From: Epithemia pelagica
Taxonomy: Eukaryota; Bacillariophyta; Bacillariophyceae; Surirellales; Surirellaceae
NCBI GenBank assembly: GCA_946965045.2
Contig: OX337240.1
Coordinates: forward strand, 2,852,001 to 2,916,000
Length of the DNA: 64,000 nucleotides
Direction of reading: 5' to 3'
The position numbers and the translations under genes were made by a program. How positions within the stretch are numbered: position 1 is the stretch's first letter; the number at the start of each line of letters is the position of its first letter. Below, in pieces: positions 34,901-44,521 of this stretch. The notes under the pieces are model-generated. The model was not told where the DNA came from. It searched no databases and worked only from the letters and a program-made list of their open reading frames with translations.

Positions 34901-37054
34901 GCGGTCGCGCATAGCAACTTCAATGGAGTCCCACGAGGAGATCCCACGATCGAAATCAAGAAGGACGCCCAGACGGCGAAGCAAATCGCGACCGATGATG
35001 ATATCATAGCGACTGTTGGGAGCATCATAGATATCGACCCATAAGGGATAGGTTACGTGTTTGGTTCGTGAGAACTCTGGAAGAACAATGTCTTCCAGGA
35101 GGATTTCGGACACACCGGAACGAGTTCCCATGGTCGTGTTCACGGAACGGTCGGTAGACCGCGGTATCATGCCTGGTTGAAGGCAACGTGAATGAAGAAT
35201 CGTCTTGTCAGCGCCTGAGTCGAGCAGGGCACGCAAGGGAAGCGTATTTTCAACACCGCCAATATGGCGAGCCATGACGATGGTGAGTGGAACGCATTCA
35301 GGCCGAGAAGGCGAATCGAACGAAGGAACATCACTAGATGAGGGAAATTGGGAGTAGAACTCATCATAAGACTCTAGGTTATCCAAGTAACCGTTATTGG
35401 GATCAATCACCTCGCTTATAAAAGCGTCATCACGACATAGAGACGCGGGCGTAAGCAGCGAGACCTCCTTCAGTGGATAGGTCGTAGATGTGGGAAATGT
35501 CAATTCCGCGCCCATAGATTTTATTGAGCTGGTCGATGACCTTGTTGATGGGTGCATCGGGATGGATTGCGCTGCCGGCATAGCCGTTGGCGGGCCAGTT
35601 TGGATCTGACATTGCTGCGAGAACAAATTGCCCAGGTGATGAGTCGGATCGTCAGGAGACGATGAAAGGGAAGATGAAAGGTGAGACGTACCGGGGACCG
35701 TCTTCTCAGGATTGCAAAGATCGCTCCACTGCTGGATTCCCTCAGCATCGACAGGAATGGTAGGAACGCATCCTGGAGGAGGAGCTACGGCAGGAGGATT
35801 GGCAGGAACGGCATTCCATCCATTACCGGCACCAGCAAAGTCAGAGGCGTGTTGATCACTGCCACGACCTGGGGCAGAAGGACGAGAGCCCCAAGTGGCA
35901 CGCAGAGGAACGGAAGAGCCACCACGTGGGTTGTTATTGCCATTGGAGGAACCACCACTTTGAGGAGGATTGGTTCCGGCGTTGCCGCCACTGGTAGAAC
36001 GGTTAGAACGTTGAACCATGACGTCAAAAAGGCTTTGATTGAAATTGCGACCCGTAGGATTATAAATGCAATCAGCCCAAGAATGGTTGCGATGAGATTC
36101 CATCGTGGTCCGATACGGACAGGGATCGGAGTTGCCATCGGAGGCGCCACGATTGTCTCCGGAGGAGGCATTACGGTCGGAGGAGCCAAGGCGATTTCCT
36201 CCACGTGAGGAGTCACGACTGCCACCGCGGAGTCCACCACGAGAGTGGCGAGAGCGCACGCGACGATCGCGATTGCCGCTGTTGTTGGAGTCGCGAGGAC
36301 GAGAGCGGTCTTGACGAGACTGCGAACGATTTTGTTGTTGCTCACGTAGGAGGGCCTTTTGCTTGGAGGCGCGCTGGTATCCACGCATGGCTTGTAAGAG
36401 GGCATCCGTGTCAAAGTGATTGACAATGTCCGGCACCAAAGGATTGGCTTGTTGAAATTCCGTGCGCCATGTAGTCGGCGAGCCTTGGTAAAAGGCTTGT
36501 TTGATTTCGTCTTCCGTGAGGGGGACGATTGCAGCGTCAGAGCTGAGGTACTTGAGACCATTAGAGAACTTGCGTAGAGACTGCAAATGCGAATCCACAG
36601 TCATGTCCGAGGGCTTTCGAGGCCCGGAAAGAAGGAAGGTGCGGAAAGCACTAACTTCACTGACAAGGACAAGAGGGGCGAAGACCGCAGCAATCAAACC
36701 TTGGAAACAGGCTTTATCGAGATTGGTGCCTGGAGGCAAACCGTTGTAGGCTTCGAGAAAAGGATCAGCGATAGCGCTGGTGACCGAGCGAGGAAAATAC
36801 TCGCAACAAGCGGCGAAGGGGTCCGGATGACCGGAGATGCGGATCTTGTCCACGAAGTGGAGGACCCAAAGAAAGAGATCGCGAGGATCTTCATCCGTCG
36901 ACTCCCGAAAGGGGAGGAGGTTAGCGTAATACTTGTCGTCGTCATCTTTGAGCTTGAGCAAAGAGAAGGAATCGGAGGACAGAGCCTCATCAACGCGACG
37001 TTGGAAGCGGAGTGCATCGACAAGGGTAATGAACCCATTAGTGTTGTCTGCCAT
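31985..37054 (-). CDS. Gag-Pol polyprotein of Ty3/gypsy element
   Basis: The first ATG in frame is at 37054 (MADNTNGF), giving 1,689 residues without a break. Gag covers about the first 430 residues and has an unusual Cys/His cluster (CPYRTTMESHRNHSWADC) in place of a normal CCHC knuckle. Then come the protease (LLDSGAD, about residue 613), reverse transcriptase (VYIDD, about 956), RNase H (VFVDASD, about 1106; HTDHKN), and integrase with VDLIGPW, FDQGGEF and NALCERLHL, spaced D-35-E (about 1433, 1498, 1535). The order RT-RH-IN is that of gypsy elements. No chromodomain is seen after the integrase. Gag and Pol share one frame, so no frameshift is needed. The copy may be active. Confidence 0.92.
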   Translation of the reverse strand: MADNTNGFITLVDALRFQRRVDEALSSDSFSLLKLKDDDDKYYANLLPFRESTDEDPRDLFLWVLHFVDKIRISGHPDPFAACCEYFPRSVTSAIADPFLEAYNGLPPGTNLDKACFQGLIAAVFAPLVLVSEVSAFRTFLLSGPRKPSDMTVDSHLQSLRKFSNGLKYLSSDAAIVPLTEDEIKQAFYQGSPTTWRTEFQQANPLVPDIVNHFDTDALLQAMRGYQRASKQKALLREQQQNRSQSRQDRSRPRDSNNSGNRDRRVRSRHSRGGLRGGSRDSSRGGNRLGSSDRNASSGDNRGASDGNSDPCPYRTTMESHRNHSWADCIYNPTGRNFNQSLFDVMVQRSNRSTSGGNAGTNPPQSGGSSNGNNNPRGGSSVPLRATWGSRPSAPGRGSDQHASDFAGAGNGWNAVPANPPAVAPPPGCVPTIPVDAEGIQQWSDLCNPEKTVPGTSHLSSSLSSSPDDPTHHLGNLFSQQCQIQTGPPTAMPAAQSIPMHPSTRSSTSSIKSMGAELTFPTSTTYPLKEVSLLTPASLCRDDAFISEVIDPNNGYLDNLESYDEFYSQFPSSSDVPSFDSPSRPECVPLTIVMARHIGGVENTLPLRALLDSGADKTILHSRCLQPGMIPRSTDRSVNTTMGTRSGVSEILLEDIVLPEFSRTKHVTYPLWVDIYDAPNSRYDIIIGRDLLRRLGVLLDFDRGISSWDSIEVAMRDRDSFATEHEFVSHFIDLFADDDVLGDDYLLDSNYKQADLDELLAQQTHLTPSQQQDLLGVWLKCGRIFDGVLRAYPDKELHLDLMPDAKPAHHRHYAVPRNIHDTFKKELFRFVDIGILERVGSTEWAAPHFAIPKKDGRIRMISDFRSLNAQMYRRVYPFPRIEDILRRRKGYKYFTKLDISMCFHTFKLDEFSSNLCVITTPFGKFRYRRLPMGVKQSPDFCQELMEEVLADFRDHVEVYIDDIGVFSDSWKEHVEILNKVLQRLQDKNFSITPHKCEWAVQETDFLGHWLTPTGLRPWKKKISAILALSPPRTMKELRSFIGMVNFYRHMYPQRSHHLAPLTALTGKKTFEWSPQCQKAFENVKAMLAHDAFIRYPDHNIPFHVFVDASDYQLGAVIMQENIPVAYFSRKLNPAQRNYTTMEKELLSIVETLKEFRSMLLGCAALHIHTDHKNLTYSTLNSQRVLRWRLFLEEYNPIFHYIPGQDNVIADALSRLPLSEEEEKSVPSKVPSDGPSSGPRSLFDRSGKHSVFQVPRAPNDDPRLASRDADSHESPIFMDEELIDVYLNHPAITANQPLPVDYATISQHQQNDAALMALVQSKPDYYHLQPFPTENPQYNLVCYRQSVNALWRIRIPDSLLAHTVNWYHLVLNHAGSTRLRDTIAMHMTHPQLGLYCDQAVSSCPTCQRSKVVHRHYGELPPREVRGNPWSDIAVDLIGPWTVKVHGMALTFQALTVIDTVTNFCEIIRIYDKTARHVGLQLENSWLSRYPRPVRCLFDQGGEFIGHAFTQVLRNHGIKPVPLTVKNPQSNALCERLHLTIGNSLRAIVNYEPPQNIEQAALMVDTALQTAAYSARTAIHGSLKHSPGSLAFHRDMLFDIPILADMELIRQKRQIIVDERARLANRSRVFHDYKIGDRVLIRATNPDKLALRTSPNPFTITRVHSNGTVTIQRGPHVTERINIRRLIPYRV

Positions 37055-37191
37055 GATGGAGAGATGCAATGGTGAGAAAAGGAAAGGAAAGGAATCAAAG
37101 GACGGGCAAAAGGAATTGCACAAACGTCGGCCGCCGGAGGCGTGTTATGGTGAAGAAGGAAAAACAAGGGCGTTGAGGAATCTGATCAGAG

Positions 37192-37404
37192 TGCCATACC
37201 CATGCATAATGGTAGGACGTAAAAAATATGATCTTTAGGAATTACACTAGGAAAGTGAGCGATGGCCAGAGAAGCCATCTGCACACGGGACAAGGACGGA
37301 CTGAATTCTGAGAACGTCGGTGTCAAAGATGTCACAGATTCAACTAGGGACCTATCGAGTCATGTTTACGTGGAGTCGTGGCGGGACAGAGTCCGGGTAC
37401 CGCA
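37192..37404 (-). repeat. 5' LTR (element on minus strand)
   Basis: 213 bp. Drives transcription of the element toward lower coordinates. Seems identical to the copy at 31685-31897. Confidence 0.92.
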
Positions 37405-37744
37405 GTCGGAACAAGCACTTTGATGTCTATATAGGCTAATTAGTGTGGAATTGGTGGAGTAACGGTCACTAGCTAGTGCTTAGGTTCGACTCCTACGTGC
37501 TCCTCCTTTTCCAGTCACGACAACATAGGGCGCATCGCCCGGACGTTGCGCCATAAACACTCGGAAGCGCTCCCAAAAGAGACTCGAGTCCTACTACTAC
37601 TACTACTCCTTGTAGTGTATACTGGCACGCCAGTCTTGCGGTCCGAAACGATCATGCAAGAGATGTCTGGCGGATGATACAACACACAACGTTTGCTGCT
37701 GGCAGTGTGTGTTTTGCTCGATTCTATTATTACTTTAGCAACAG
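37405..37744. other. Intergenic, with tRNA-like promoter boxes
   Basis: GGTTCGACTCC at 37483-37493 matches a pol III B box and TGGTGGAGTAA at 37452-37462 resembles an A box, but they are only about 30 bases apart and no cloverleaf forms. Possibly a tRNA or SINE remnant. Confidence 0.25.
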
Positions 37745-37766
37745 GAATCCAGGTCTCGATAGTAAT

Positions 37767-37837
<71 letters not shown>

Positions 37838-38095
37838 GCCTTTTATGATCTGTGGAAGAACGCACATGCCGCCTGTTTGTTGTTGTTGTTGTTGTTGTTG
37901 TTCTGCTTGGTGTGGCTAGCTGTGGAACTACAGGATACGGTAGAGGCATCGAAGAATGTGACGAAACCAAGTTCGGTGGACGTGAGATTCCAGAAACGCT
38001 GTCCCGATCTTTCTTCCGACCAAGACCAAAAACTCTCGAAATTCTACGGGACTGACAAAAATGTCAGACCCGTGTGGTCATTTTTTGGCAATATA
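37745..38095 (+). repeat. Dispersed repeat, copy 1
   Basis: Shares blocks with 38260-38665: GGAATCC-AGGTCTCGA at its start, then GACGAAACCAAGTTCGGTGG and GGGACTGACAAAAATGTC, then GTGGTCATTTTTTGGCAA. A (GACA)n run sits inside it. The order of some blocks is altered between copies. Confidence 0.55.
37770..37838. repeat. (GACA)n microsatellite
   Basis: About 17 uninterrupted tetranucleotide units. It is likely to vary in length between alleles. Confidence 0.95.
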
Positions 38096-38259
38096 TACAC
38101 CCCACCACGTTTGTCGACAACATTGGACGGGATCCAACAGGGCATGGTGGTGGAGTAGCAGTCGTTGTACTCTTGGAAGGTGGTGGACCGATTCCCTTGG
38201 CCGCGCCATGAATGCTCAACATGTCTGTGTCGTGGTGGATTGCTAGGGACATTCTGTTG

Positions 38260-38665
38260 GTTTGGTTGCAGGAATCCATGTCTCGACTGAGACTAGAGAC
38301 AGTGGGAAGGAACCATCCACACCAAACAACAACAACAACGACAACAACAACAAGCAGGACATGTGTGTGTTCTTCCGCAGATAAAAAAGGCTCTACCCAC
38401 AATCTCTCTGTACGCCGAAATGGCTGGCTGACTGGCTGTGTGAAGAGGAACTGCAGTCAGTACGGGAGGAATTCTCCCATTGGACAAACCAAAAAAGTAA
38501 AAAATGTGACGAAACAAAGTTCGGCGGACGTGAGAGAAACGCTGTCCCGATTCCCGAGCGAGTCTGTCGTCCGACCAAGACCAAACTGGCTTCATTACGG
38601 GACTGACAAAAATGTCGGACCTGCCCGCGCTTTTCTCCGTTGTGTGGTCATTTTTTGGCAACCAC
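38260..38665 (+). repeat. Dispersed repeat, copy 2
   Basis: Related in the same direction to 37745-38095 and in the opposite direction to 51840-52165. Shared blocks: GCAGGAATCCATGT, GGAAGGAACCATCCAC, AAGTTCGGCGGACGT and ACGGGACTGACAAA. It ends about 260 bases before the start of polyamine gene A, so it could form part of its promoter. Confidence 0.6.
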
Positions 38666-38924
38666 GTGTGTTGGTCGGCACGACAACGAGAACGAGAAAT
38701 TAACATAGTGGAACAAAGAGGAGACCATTCGGTGGTTGTGCTCGGGTGGGTGACCTCCCTTGTTTCATTCTTCTGCTGCTGCTGCTTCTTCTTCTTTAGC
38801 TTTGAGGACACTTGTTGGTGGAGAGTTTGACGCTCCAATCGTTTTCTCGAGTGTCGTTCAGGATCTATTGCTGCTGCTGCTGCGTCCACCGTTTACCAAC
38901 AACAATAAAACCAAGTCGCCAAAA

Positions 38925-41361
38925 ATGAGGTCATCATCATCTTCTTCTCCTTCTTCTTCTCCACTCCTGTTGCGTCTTTCCTGGACGTGGTTCTGGTCTT
39001 GTTTGGTGACAGCCAGTGTTTTGCCCTATTTCATGGCTCGATCCCTCTTTGTGGTGCGGCAGCAGCACTCGTCGTCGTCATGGAGTCCCCCGACGACGAC
39101 AACCACCACCACAACCACAACCAGCACTTTTCCTCCTTCCTCCAAGCAAACTGTGGAAGTTGTGTACGTCAATGATGATGCTCCTCCAGCAACCGCCGTG
39201 GTACAACGCCAGTTTCCAGCGCCTCGATTGCATCCGGGCAAGGTTCCTCCCTTGGCACGCTACACGGGTCAATGCTTTGACAATCCCTTGGTGGATGCCG
39301 AATCAACCAACCCTGAATCGACCACTCCTACTAGTACTGCTGCTACGACGACGACCACCACCACGTGGAGTCAACATCGTGTCGATGTGCACCTGGACCT
39401 GGAGGACTCCTCAAGCCATCACAACGTGACCACCACCGAAGACCATGACTACGATCACCAGGGGGGTCCGTACGAACCAGCTGGCCAGCACTTGTTGATG
39501 GATATTCAACACGTTTCGCCCCGCTTCTTGTTGGATACGCACCAGCTCGTCCAGGCCATGTTGCAGATTGTCACCCAATCCAAATTAACCTTGTTGTCCT
39601 ATCATTGTCATGATTTGCAGGCACCCCTGGGCGTGTCTTGTGTCGGTGTCTTGCTGGAATCGCACGTGTCCTTACACACCTGGCCTCATGCCGGGGTCAT
39701 TGCCTTGGGTACGTATTCAATATATCTTTCGCCGAGTGATGGTCACAGTATCCTTCTCCTCCTCCTGTGAGGACGGCAGGGGCCGTGTGTGTGTGTTTGT
39801 ATGTGGTGGTCCCCAAGGATTCTAACGTCGTTTTTTGGTGTTGTCGTGTTTTCCTCTGCTGTGGCTGTTGGTGTCGTCGGTGTTGTGGGTTTCGTTTTGG
39901 TTCTCCTCTTTCTACCTATACCATTGTATAGATTTGTTTACCTGTGGGTCCCAAAGTTTGCTGCAGCTCTTGCCCTTGTTGACCGACTTGTTTGCCATTC
40001 GGGACGACAGTGTCGCACAGGCACTACTCCCATACATGACGTGGTCGCACAAGAAACGTGGCTATCGCAATTATTTTGACAGCGACGGCTCCTTGCGGTA
40101 CACCAACCACAGTAACGATAACGACAATGAGTACAACCACAACCACACGACCACCCATACTGCCGTCGTCGAACCAACAAGCACCACGAAAAACCAAGTG
40201 GAACAATACGTCTTGGGATGGACGGGCCGAGACTCTCACGCCAAGACCCCGCAACTCGTGTTGGAAACGCCAAACAAGAATACCGTGGAAGTCTATGGAA
40301 CGACGCAGTCCAAGACTTTGTTTTGGAATGGTGTCTTGCACTCCACAGTTCATGGATTGTCCGCCTATTATGAATCCCTCGTCCATCCAGTCATGACCAT
40401 ACTGATCGAAGAAGCACAACAAGAACAACACGAACCCCGGTTGCGAGTGGCCATTGTCGGAGGAGGCACGGGTGCGACGCTCCGTCACGTGTTGCAGTAC
40501 GACGCATCGGTTGTGGAATCGTGTACCTTGATCGAACCGGATGCCGAATTCCTTGACCTGGCTCGCGTCCAGTTGCCCGAATGGAATGAGTGTCGGGAGT
40601 TGCTCATGGTGAATGCCAATCAGAACCACAACACTACGACTCGCCCCAATGGCTATCCGTCGTGTTTGGATCATCCACGCGCTCGAGTGGTGCCGCAAGA
40701 TGCCCTGTCGTGGTTCCGGGAGCGATACCCTGAAAACGGAACCCGCGAGGAGGAGAACCAAAAGTTGAATGTGATTTTTGTGGATGCTCCGACCTGGTCC
40801 ATGAATGAACAGTTGGTGTCGGCCTTGATGTCGGCCTTGACCGATCGAGGTGTCCTGGTCCTTCCCGTCGGCCGTGCCACCGCTTGGTCGTCCTTGCCGA
40901 GAAGTAAAAGAACAAATACTCTCGCGCTCAATGCGGTTCCCGACGAATTCTCCAGGCACGGCATGATTCCCCTGGCGACCTATCACGCGCCGCATCCGGG
41001 ACGACCGGGAGGCCCCAGTGTGCAAGTGCAAATTCTGGGTCGGAGGGACTCCACTCGTCGTATGACGACTACGACGAGTAGTACGTTGGCGGACGAACCC
41101 GCCCGCATGGACTTGCGTCTGGCCAAGACCCGGACCGCCACGGTTTCTTTGTATTCCATGGATGGTGCCACTTGGGCATCCTCGGTACGACAACCACCCT
41201 CCTCGTCCTCTTGTCGTCCAACCGTGAAGGAGGAGGATACGGTACTTGGGGACTGTGTTGGGGATCGCAACGACGACGACGACGACGACGAGTTCTTGTC
41301 GTTGTTGGTGGAACGGTTCGAGGCGGCTCCCATTCAACAAATCCTTCAACGACAACAATAA
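38925..41361 (+). CDS. Polyamine gene A: S-adenosylmethionine decarboxylase / aminopropyltransferase fusion
   Basis: Exons 38925-39708 and 39932-41361 (223-base intron) give 737 residues. The ATG at 38925 sits in good context (CAAAAATGA). A signal anchor (LSWTWFWSCLVTASVLPYF) places the enzyme in the secretory path. Residues 150-290 are a bacterial-type AdoMet decarboxylase: LLESHVSLHTWP with the self-cleaving Glu245-Ser246 that makes the pyruvoyl group, His251 and Cys266 (DLFTCG). The aminopropyltransferase follows, with AYYESLVHP, the glycine loop IVGGGTGATLRHVL and acidic IEPDAEF; the usual Asp-Pro of the active site is replaced by VDAPTWS. After DGATWAS, where genes B and C go on into a SET domain, the sequence turns into an unrelated Ser/Asp-rich tail. 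Likely role: decarboxylated AdoMet supply and aminopropyl transfer for long-chain polyamines. Confidence 0.85.
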
Positions 41362-41680
41362 CAATAACGATAACAATAATAACAACGACAAACGGTTGTT
41401 GGAAACGGTGTCTGCCACAAGCGAGACACTTGGTGGGACTACTAGGTAGCTAGCTAGAGACTGGTACAACGACGCCGTTTGGTGCAAAGCGCAGTCATGT
41501 TTTATAGCCAAACGTTTGTTGTGAAGTCTCCTCGTACAATCTCTTTCCTTGGATGGCGGCGTTGTTGGTGTGGTGGTGGGCGGATTATCTAGGAATAGGA
41601 GACAAAGACCCAAAGAAGAAGAAGAAGAAGTTTGGATTTGAATTGTCGTGAGGATTCGCGTCCCACAAAAGCGACTGGAA

Positions 41681-43885
41681 ATGAAGAGGTCGCTTCTTAA
41701 ACGTTTTGGGGTCGCGTTAAGGAAAGAACACCGACCATCTGTTTGTTTCATCCATCCATCACATGGGTGTTCTATTATTGTTTTGTTGGTGTGGTTCTCC
41801 ATGGTATCCTTCTCTTCCTCCTTGTCCTCGTTTGTTGTTTGTGGGAGGAACCCAGTAAAACAACAACAACCACAACAACCACAACGACAACGACAACGAC
41901 AAGGATCGACCTTTGCTGTGGTCGCACTGGTCATGACAAGTATTATGATGATGATGGCACATTCGTCCAGCCGGTGGTTCCTGCCAACGGCCACTGCCTG
42001 GCAACCAATCCTCACCACCGCCAGAACGACGACGTCTAACATTCGTTCTAGTCGATTCTTGTCGTCGTCACGGTTGCTTCCAATCCGAACCAAAAGAACA
42101 AGAGCAACAACACGAGGAGGCCCATTCGTTTCGCCGACTGCCTTGTTTCAATCTTCTTCTTCTTCTTCCTCCTCGTCCTTTTCTTCCGTGGCTTCTCCTT
42201 CTCCCAATCCTCCTCCTACCAACAACAACAATGACGACGAGTTGGAATTGTTGTCGGGCTACCAACGTCCCGTCTTGCATTGGTATCCGGGTCACATTGC
42301 CAAGGCCGAACGGGAATTGCAAGAAGTCTTTCTCCCAGCTGTTGATGTCGTGGTCGAAGTCCGGGATGCCCGCATTCCCAAGGCCACGGCGCATCCCCTC
42401 GTCAGTGACTGGTGTGCCAGCAAACCCCGCATTGTCGTCTTGACCCATGCCGATTGCATTCCTCAAACGGCCAAGCGCGATTGGCGCAAGGCCTATGACC
42501 AATTTGGAGCTCATGCCATGACGAGCAGTCAAAGCAATACCAAGACCAATAAAAAACAAGTGCAACATCAAGCTCGACAAGCCGCTCACGAACGGGCCAA
42601 ATATACAACGACGAGCAAAAAGTCCAGCCACAAGAATAACAATCCCAACGACGACACTACAGATCCGATTCATTCCGTCGTCTTTGTCAATGCGCAACAG
42701 GGGACCATGATGGTACCCTTGAAAAAGGCCATTGCCCAAGCCGGTCGACATGTTCAAGAACGTCGGCAACGACGCGGCTTGAAACCCCGACCGCTCCGCG
42801 TTGGCTTGTTGGGGTACCCGAATGTTGGCAAATCGGCACTCCTCAATCACTTGCTCGGTCGTCGTCGGGCCAAAACGGCCAATGTGCCGGGCGTGACGCG
42901 ACGATTGCAATGGATCCGGTTACGAACCGATGTCGATGTCAGTGTCCCAGCCGCCTCGCGGACCAATCCGGGCACGACGGTGGGTGGCACGCCCATTTTG
43001 GAATTGCTCGATTCGCCCGGCATTATTCCCTTGCAATTAAAAGAATGTCAATCGGATGCCACCTTATTGGCCGCTTGTCATTTGCTCGGCGAAGCCGCCT
43101 ATGACAATCCCCAAGTCGCCGCCTATTTGATGCAATGGATGTTGCAAGTGCATCGGCACAATTGGCACCATCGACTCGCACCGACGTGGCGACGGGCCTT
43201 TGAAGGACGGTACAAACTCGATCCCTTGTCGCCCAAGGAAATTCAAGAATTGCGACCCCTCAGTGGAATTGGCGGTCCCAACATGTATGAGGACGAGGAC
43301 GACGATAGTACTACGACCAAACCATCCACCAGCTCGTCGTCGCCGCACCATGAATTTGTCCGCACGCACGTGAATGAGGATGGTGTGCCCGTCTACATCT
43401 ATCGTCGCCCTCGCACGGGCGAAGATTTGTTGCACGATGTCGCCGATCGCATTTTCTTTGGCAAGGTGGAAGATGCCGCTCGTCGCATTTTGCACGATTT
43501 TCGCAAGGGCCGTCTCGGCTTGATTTGTTTGCAACGACCGCCTCAACAGGCCAGTGATCCCGGCCAAGATCCCGTCTTGCCCGAATTGAACGACGCACAA
43601 GCGCAACGACGACACGATTCCTACAGTCTGTACGAATGGGAACAACGACAAGAACGAGCCGTTGTGGCTCAAGAAGCGGCAGCCGTCCTGGGATTGGAAT
43701 TGCCACCGGCGGTCGTAGCGCAACAACAACAAGCACAACAACAACAACCAGAGGACCAACACACCGACACACATGTATCCCAGTCCGAGGACCGTTCCAT
43801 CCAGGAGAGCGGCGACAACCAGGACAACCAGGACAACAACAATGACAATGACGATGTGGGACGAGGACTCTTTGATGGATGGTAA
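41681..43885 (+). CDS. Circularly permuted GTPase of the YlqF/RbgA (MTG1) family, probably plastid
   Basis: 734 residues from the ATG at 41681; a later start at 41933 (MTSIMMMM) would give a cleaner signal peptide ending at TATAWQP, an ASAF-like plastid junction. The GTPase motifs come in permuted order: LHWYPGHIAKAERELQE, VVVEVRDARIP, G4 as LTHAD, then G1 GYPNVGKSALLN, G2 region VPGVTRR and G3 LLDSPG. That is the YlqF type, which helps assemble the large ribosomal subunit. Two low-complexity inserts (about 280-320, with Lys/His/Asn; and a Gln/Asp-rich tail) are extra to bacterial forms of about 280 residues. The frame has no break. The start lies 320 bases beyond gene A, same direction, but no operon is implied. 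Confidence 0.85.
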   Translation: MKRSLLKRFGVALRKEHRPSVCFIHPSHGCSIIVLLVWFSMVSFSSSLSSFVVCGRNPVKQQQPQQPQRQRQRQGSTFAVVALVMTSIMMMMAHSSSRWFLPTATAWQPILTTARTTTSNIRSSRFLSSSRLLPIRTKRTRATTRGGPFVSPTALFQSSSSSSSSSFSSVASPSPNPPPTNNNNDDELELLSGYQRPVLHWYPGHIAKAERELQEVFLPAVDVVVEVRDARIPKATAHPLVSDWCASKPRIVVLTHADCIPQTAKRDWRKAYDQFGAHAMTSSQSNTKTNKKQVQHQARQAAHERAKYTTTSKKSSHKNNNPNDDTTDPIHSVVFVNAQQGTMMVPLKKAIAQAGRHVQERRQRRGLKPRPLRVGLLGYPNVGKSALLNHLLGRRRAKTANVPGVTRRLQWIRLRTDVDVSVPAASRTNPGTTVGGTPILELLDSPGIIPLQLKECQSDATLLAACHLLGEAAYDNPQVAAYLMQWMLQVHRHNWHHRLAPTWRRAFEGRYKLDPLSPKEIQELRPLSGIGGPNMYEDEDDDSTTTKPSTSSSSPHHEFVRTHVNEDGVPVYIYRRPRTGEDLLHDVADRIFFGKVEDAARRILHDFRKGRLGLICLQRPPQQASDPGQDPVLPELNDAQAQRRHDSYSLYEWEQRQERAVVAQEAAAVLGLELPPAVVAQQQQAQQQQPEDQHTDTHVSQSEDRSIQESGDNQDNQDNNNDNDDVGRGLFDGW

Positions 43886-44521
43886 ATCCATTCCATAGTA
43901 AAAAAGACACACAGGAGGAACTAATACCTAGTACTTTGTAGTATAGTATCAGCACTCGTCGATACTACCATTCGCACGCGCGGCAAGAGCCCATTGCGGA
44001 ACGACGGTCCATCCGCACAGCTCTTTGAGTGCCACTAGCTATAGAGTAGGAGTAGCTAGGAGTAAGGAACCTGCTAGCATGGATAGTTTTAGTCTTGTGT
44101 GCGGGGCAGGATTCTTTTGGGTCGCCGATATAGACCCATGACTCCGTCTGACTCGTGATTCCAATGACACCCTGGCGGATGTGTCAGATCGCCCTCAACA
44201 TGTGGACATGACAACCAAACAACAACTAAACAAAAACAACAACCACAACCAATATAGACAAGAACACAAAAGCTCTGTTTCACAAACCAACACTGGACAC
44301 GACCAACGCAGTGTGGGTGTAACAACGCAAGACAAGGCCACAGTCACTGCAACCCTAATCAATAAGAAGAAACACGCAAGATTGCCTCATTCTCATCACC
44401 ACCAGCATCACCACATACGATCATCATCCACATTCTCATCATCCGCAGCAATCGCAGCAGCCGAGAAGGACCAGAATCCTATCATCATAATATCATCCAG
44501 AACAACAACATCAACGACAGT
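43886..44521. other. Intergenic region, no gene seen
   Basis: Contains AGTAGGAGTAGCTAGGAGTA at 44045-44064, the short motif also met near 15.1 and 21.6 kb, and CAA/CAC-rich leader sequence ahead of the next ATG. Candidate promoter and 5' leader. Confidence 0.4.

Larger units (their letters stand above)
31685..37404 (-). mobile_element. Ty3/gypsy LTR retrotransposon, complete
   Basis: The element is 5,720 bp long, with 213-bp LTRs at both ends and a 5-bp target duplication GTCGG at 31680-31684 and 37405-37409. It holds one open Gag-Pol frame on the minus strand. The LTRs begin TG and end CA on either strand. A polypurine tract (AGGGAGAGGTAGAG on the minus strand, about 31898-31911) adjoins the 3' LTR. 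The sequence after the 5' LTR on the coding strand begins CTCTGATCAGATTCC; I could not match this to a tRNA end with confidence. Read side by side the two LTRs show no difference, which means a very recent insertion. It landed 18 bases beyond the MITE. Confidence 0.92.

Noticed and set aside
37452-37493. Possible tRNA gene
   Set aside because: A perfect B box (GGTTCGACTCC) and an A-box-like sequence are present, but too close together, and no acceptor or anticodon stem forms.
37770-37838. CRISPR-like array
   Set aside because: Units of 4 bases without spacers; a plain microsatellite in a eukaryotic genome.
40024-42093. 689-codon open frame on the minus strand
   Set aside because: It lies antisense to exon 2 of polyamine gene A and the start of the GTPase gene, both with clear domains. 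Its own sequence has no domain and long Leu/Arg runs.
42068-43912. Long minus-strand frames of about 280 codons
   Set aside because: Shadows of the GTPase gene, whose permuted G motifs are unmistakable on the plus strand.
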